Shown here one piece after another: positions 31,435-34,898 of a stretch of DNA of 34,898 bases (position 1 is the stretch's first letter; the number at the start of each line of letters is the position of its first letter). The notes beneath the pieces were generated by a model, which had not been told where the DNA came from, searched no databases, and was given only the letters and a program-made list of their open reading frames with translations. Position numbers and translations under genes: made by a program. Source of the stretch: Bisporella sp. PMI_857. Lineage: Eukaryota > Ascomycota > Leotiomycetes > Helotiales > Helotiaceae. The stretch is taken from positions 1-34,898 of the forward strand of contig JAJSPD010000173.1 of NCBI GenBank assembly GCA_021307315.1, read 5' to 3'.

Positions 31435-33626
31435 CTATTCACCTATTTCTTCCTCTGATTCAAAGGCTTTTACCTTATGCCAGGACCTTAAACACTCTAA
31501 GGCTTCAATCACCTTTACTGAAAGCTTATTACGGCGATCTGTAACTGTAATTTTGCAAGACGAGAAAAGACGTTCTGGCTCTGCACTCATTGCAGGAATA
31601 GAAAGCAAGTTTAGAGCCATCTTGCTCAAATTAGGGTATATGGCCTGCTGCTCAGGTGCCAGCCACCAGTCTCTCACATCCTCAAAGTCGTGGTGTGGCA
31701 GTGAACTGCAATATCGAGTATATTCGTCCTGGGATGGAGTCGTCGGCACCTTTGCTTTTAAGGAGTTCTTCCACTGAGTAAACTTATTTGGCGTTGCGTA
31801 TGTGGGAGCAAGAACTCGGCCAGTAGCAGCAGCAGTAGCTTCGCCTGGGAGTCTCTCATGGCCTGTAGGCATATACTTCTCTCTCCATAGGTCCTCCAGC
31901 GCGGTCTTAGCTGGGCCCCACCACTCACACATCCAGTGCTCCTCAATATATTGCCACTTATAGGCCGGATGAAGGACAAGTGCGCCTACGTATGCCGGTG
32001 TCTCACTAGAAAGAGCATAGTATTTATCTAGCTTTGCCCAGCCAGAGTTAATACAAGTACTCATGACTGGGTCGTTCTTATATTGAGCTTTGCCCTCCTC
32101 ATATTGTTGAAGGATGAAATCTAAAGCAGGGAGTACCTCGTCAAGGGTATTATGGTTTGATTCTAGAGCTTTGGTCGTATGTGCGAGGTTGGTAAGAAAA
32201 CCTTTAACCTATAAGTTAAGGATTAATGATTGGTATCAAGATTAGGGGGGAAAATAGGGAAATAGAACACCTTACCTTGCTCAAAAGGGCCCAGTCCTCA
32301 GGCAATAATCGATCCAGATTTAGCTCCTTCTCGGGGTATTGCGCAAAGAATCGGTCTACAGCCTTTTGTAGGGGAATAGCCTCGCTAAGCATCTTGTCCC
32401 AAGAGTTCCACCGGGTGCCATTATCTCGAGCGATATTTCTGCCTCTTGAGATGGCTCTCCATTGTTGTTTTCGTTGTGCGGTACGTCCAATGTGAGTAAC
32501 AAAGTTATGAAGCTTGCCAAGTGGTCCGAGCCTCCTCCACTGGTCCATTTCATCCTGAGTTGTCTCAAGAGCTTCGGCTTGGTTAACAAATAGGAAAGAC
32601 TGTGCCGATAGGTTGATAATATGGCCGATACATCGGATTCGATGGTGCTTTGCGTTATAATCAATATTCCAGGAGTCATATGCGCCTAGATGAAATTAGG
32701 ACAAATATCAAGGTAATCGGGTATTACTCACGATCCTTAAATTCTCGCATTATAGTATCATTATTTGTCGCATTGTCCATCTGTATGTATCCTAACTTAC
32801 TACTAATTCCCCAGTCCGCTACCACCTCTTGTAGATATTTAGCAAGGTTCTCTCCGGAGTGCTCCCCCTCCATCTCAACAAGTGCTAGGGTAGCACTCTC
32901 AAGTTGGCCATCCTGAGCGATATAATGGCTAACAAGTCCCAGGATTGGTAAGCTATTTGGTGATGTCCAGAGGTCACAGCTAATGTGGATATCGGTCAGA
33001 GCACTATGCAGCCTCGACTTCATCTGTTCCTTCATAGAGCTAAACTGGCGCAGAACCCATTGAGTGATTGTTGTATGAGAAGTAGGAAGCCAGGTATCAA
33101 TATCATCGTTGATATAGTTGAGGAGGTCCCGAAACTCAGGGCATTCGACCAGACGAAGTGGGAGGTGGCAGGCGGTAAGGAACTTAATATATAAGACCTC
33201 AAGGTGGTTGCCATCAAGTGAGTTGCCATCACTATTAGTCGTATTAAGCTTTCGGCGCTTAAAGGACTGATCCTGAGAGAGCTCAAGAGCATGCTCAATT
33301 GACTGCTGCCGCTTTGCCGAAATATTCTCCCGAGAAGACTTCTCAGACTTGGTATGCTTCTCAAAGAGGTGCCTCTGAATCACTCGGGTACCCCCGTTTG
33401 TACTATAAGCTTTCGAGCAATATTTACAACGCCACTCTTCTTTTCCCTTATAAAAATATCGGTATTCCGGATCAGGATCTGGCATATGCTTATAAACCCA
33501 GCTAGTTCGAAGCCTTTTATATCCTGAGGAATAGCTAGTTAAACTAGGTGGAGAGGAAGGAGGTGGAGAGGAAGAAATATCAAGATATTCAAGGTTAGAT
33601 GATGATATCATTGATGCTTGAGACAT
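31435..33626 (-). CDS. hAT transposase, apparently intact
   Basis: Exons on the minus strand are 33626-32732, 32685-32276 and 32208-31435. The introns of 46 and 67 nt have GTGAGT/GTAAGG donors and TCTAG/TATAG acceptors and keep the frame, giving 692 aa. The start at 33626 (MSQASMISSSNLEYL) is preferred to the in-frame ATG at 33734 because the extension is low complexity and a TATATAAAC box lies at 33736-33744. A BED-type zinc finger is at about 50-85 (WRCKYCSKAY...RHLFEKH). The catalytic region carries HISCDLWTS and IQMDNATNN, the two conserved Asp blocks, then the RWNSWDKML block. The C-terminal dimerisation domain reads LLSIPAMSAEPERLFSS...ALECLRSW. No stop or frameshift was seen, so the enzyme may be functional. 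Confidence 0.87.
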
Positions 33627-33734
33627 CTGGATTTGGCCATAGGTTGGTTGGCAGGTAGGTGGGGAACAAATTGATGATTGATATTTTGATGAAAAAGAAA
33701 GAAGAAATAAAGTAAGAGAACGATAAGAAATCAA

Positions 33735-34360
33735 GGTTTATATAGACCAAACTCCACTGCGCAGGGATTCTGGTGATTTCGAATCACTAGAATTTGTAAG
33801 GTGCTGGAGTAGTGTGGCACAAATCAACTCATATTGAACAAAGACTAATCTCTACCCTCTCTACTACGTCCCGAGCCCCCTACTTATACCCTCCGAACCC
33901 CTGGCGGCTCTCTTCGTGCCTATACATGCCAAGTCTCAGTGCCTTTACCGAGCCCCCTTCATTGCCCCTCAGCACGTGACATCCTGGCGCCTGACATTGC
34001 CCCCCTCTCTAGAACGTCGTCCCGACGTTCACGTTGGTATTGTAAGCGTCAGGTGCTGATATTGTAGCTTGATATTGTTGCCAGCTCGTATGGTAGTCGA
34101 AGGTGAGTCGGAGAGGGCTCGTGGCGAGTGAGCAACTTGAGTACAATAGGAAGCCGAGTACAATAGGAACAATCAACAATACCCGCCCTAAATGAATGAG
34201 TAACAACAACAATAGCTTCCAGTCATGAATAGAGGTGAGTAATAATCGAATCTCAGCCTATAAGTAGGCGCTTCTCCACCGCTGAGCTACGCTTTCTTTT
34301 CTTTGCAACACCACCACTAACACCATCACCACCACTAACACCATCACCACCACTACTACT
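33735..34360. other. Intergenic region between hAT gene and Zn-cluster gene
   Basis: There is no gene that I can support; the 34009-34212 minus-strand frame shows no motif. Just before 34361 there are two copies of an 18-base unit ACCACCACTAACACCATC (34307-34351), in the likely 5' leader of the next gene. TCGTGCC and CCCTC-rich DNA around 33890-33990 may be promoter. Confidence 0.4.
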
Positions 34361-34898
34361 ATGTTTGCCCGCCGTTCTTCCTCCGTCTCGGCTTCGGCCA
34401 CCTCCGTCTGCCTTCGCTGCGCGAAGATCGCGGGCTCTGAGCCCGAAGTCTGCTGCTCCTTCGACAAAAAGAGTAGCAATAAGTGCTCTCGCTGCCGCGG
34501 CCTTAAGGCCAAATGTCTCCCTGTAAGTATCTTGTAGCTTCGATACCCCTTCGATCTGACCCCGGTTAGCTGCCGGCTGCCCTTCGCCGCCGTGGTGGCC
34601 GCCTTGCTCGCTGGTCGCGTCTTCTTCGGGAGCGTCCCGGCTCCGACGACCGCCTCCTGCGGGAGTTGGTTAGATTGCAGCGGGTGGCGGTAAGTATTCG
34701 ATCCCCTTTCGATACTCTTCCGAGGCTTCATCGATCTAATATCGACTAGGCCGGCAAGGAAGAGGATGATGACGATGACGATGAGGATGAGGATGATGAG
34801 GATGAGGATGATCCCTTCGCCTCCGAGGAGGAGGAGGAGAAGGAGGAGGAGGAGAAGGAGGATGATGAGATGGGAGGAGGAGGGGGGGAGGAGGATAA
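34361..34898 (+). CDS. Cysteine-rich Zn-cluster-like protein with acidic tail (partial)
   Basis: Exons are 34361-34522, 34570-34689 and 34750 to the window end, separated by introns with GTAAGTA donors and TTAG/CTAG acceptors; the frame is continuous and runs off the window. Exon 1 encodes MFARRSSSVSAS and then a cysteine array of spacing C-X2-C-X10-C-C-X9-C-X2-C-X6-C (SVCLRC...KCSRCRGLKAKC), resembling a stretched Zn(II)2Cys6 cluster. Exon 2 is strongly basic (Arg-rich). Exon 3 is almost only Asp and Glu, with one FAS break, then glycines. Zinc and nucleic-acid binding is an inference. The minus-strand frame 34258-34731 is its shadow. Confidence 0.6.

Noticed and set aside
33755..33765. CACTG near 33760 as the right terminus of the autonomous hAT element
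   Set aside because: The sequence beyond it (CGCAGGGA) is not repeated on the left side, and no left terminus with matching bases was found.
1..34898. CRISPR arrays, bacterial operons, rRNA genes
   Set aside because: No regularly spaced repeats, no bacterial gene layout and no rRNA sequence were seen; the sequence is fungal.

Overview
The window looks like a transposon-rich, gene-poor stretch of a filamentous ascomycete (Pezizomycotina) nuclear genome. The evidence is short introns of 46-118 nt with GTRAGT-like donors and CTAAC/CTGAC branch points, a DUF3435 tyrosine recombinase, an APSES (KilA-N) transcription factor, fungal-type hAT, MULE, pogo and Tc1 transposases, and several LTRs. I cannot name the species. 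All protein assignments come from reading motifs by eye; no database search was run.

Left third (1-14.7 kb): this is the most notable part. An NFX1-type superfamily-1 helicase gene on the + strand is cut in two. Its 5' part (3-218) ends on the Ser codon of the Walker A motif GPPGTGKS, and its 3' part (from 12511) resumes with the next expected codons (Tyr-Leu-Gly). The roughly 12.29 kb between them carries, from its left end, a Starship-captain-like DUF3435 tyrosine recombinase (714-4071, +, three exons, about 1061 aa) and, convergently, a complete four-exon helicase of the same family (4571-10817, -, 2009 aa: CCCH finger, UPF1-like helicase, NFX1 fingers, RZ finger). A short hAT derivative with perfect 8-bp target duplications (11112-12174) lies near its right end. 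The simplest reading is a compact captain-driven element that inserted into the P-loop of a helicase gene while carrying a paralogue of that gene. The interrupted copy also has a premature stop and has lost its 3' zinc-finger region.

Middle (14.7-27.2 kb): a graveyard of mobile DNA. It holds a frameshifted MULE transposase, a pogo-like transposase cut by an LTR-like segment, a second pogo fragment, a Tc1/mariner C-terminal fragment, two related LTR copies (one a solo LTR with a 5-bp duplication), and a decayed tandem repeat resembling ankyrin units. There are also two open frames of unknown function, the longer being 302 aa at 24535-25443 (-).

Right third (27.2-34.9 kb): an Mbp1/Res-like APSES protein gene (27726-29696, +) has a one-base frameshift in the KilA-N domain, a coiled-coil tail instead of ankyrin repeats, and a cluster of ACGCG (MCB) cores upstream. 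A GC-rich minisatellite follows, then a non-autonomous hAT element with perfect termini and 8-bp duplications (30279-31140) that contains a nested solo LTR. Next is an apparently intact three-exon hAT transposase (31435-33626, -, 692 aa). At the edge is the start of a cysteine-rich, Zn-cluster-like protein with a very acidic tail (34361 to the window end, +).

The genes do not form a pathway. The common theme is mobile DNA: the recombinase would move the 12.3 kb unit, the hAT transposase could in principle mobilise hAT derivatives, and the helicase family belongs to a group whose characterised relatives (SAD-3, Hrr1, ZNFX1) work in RNA silencing.
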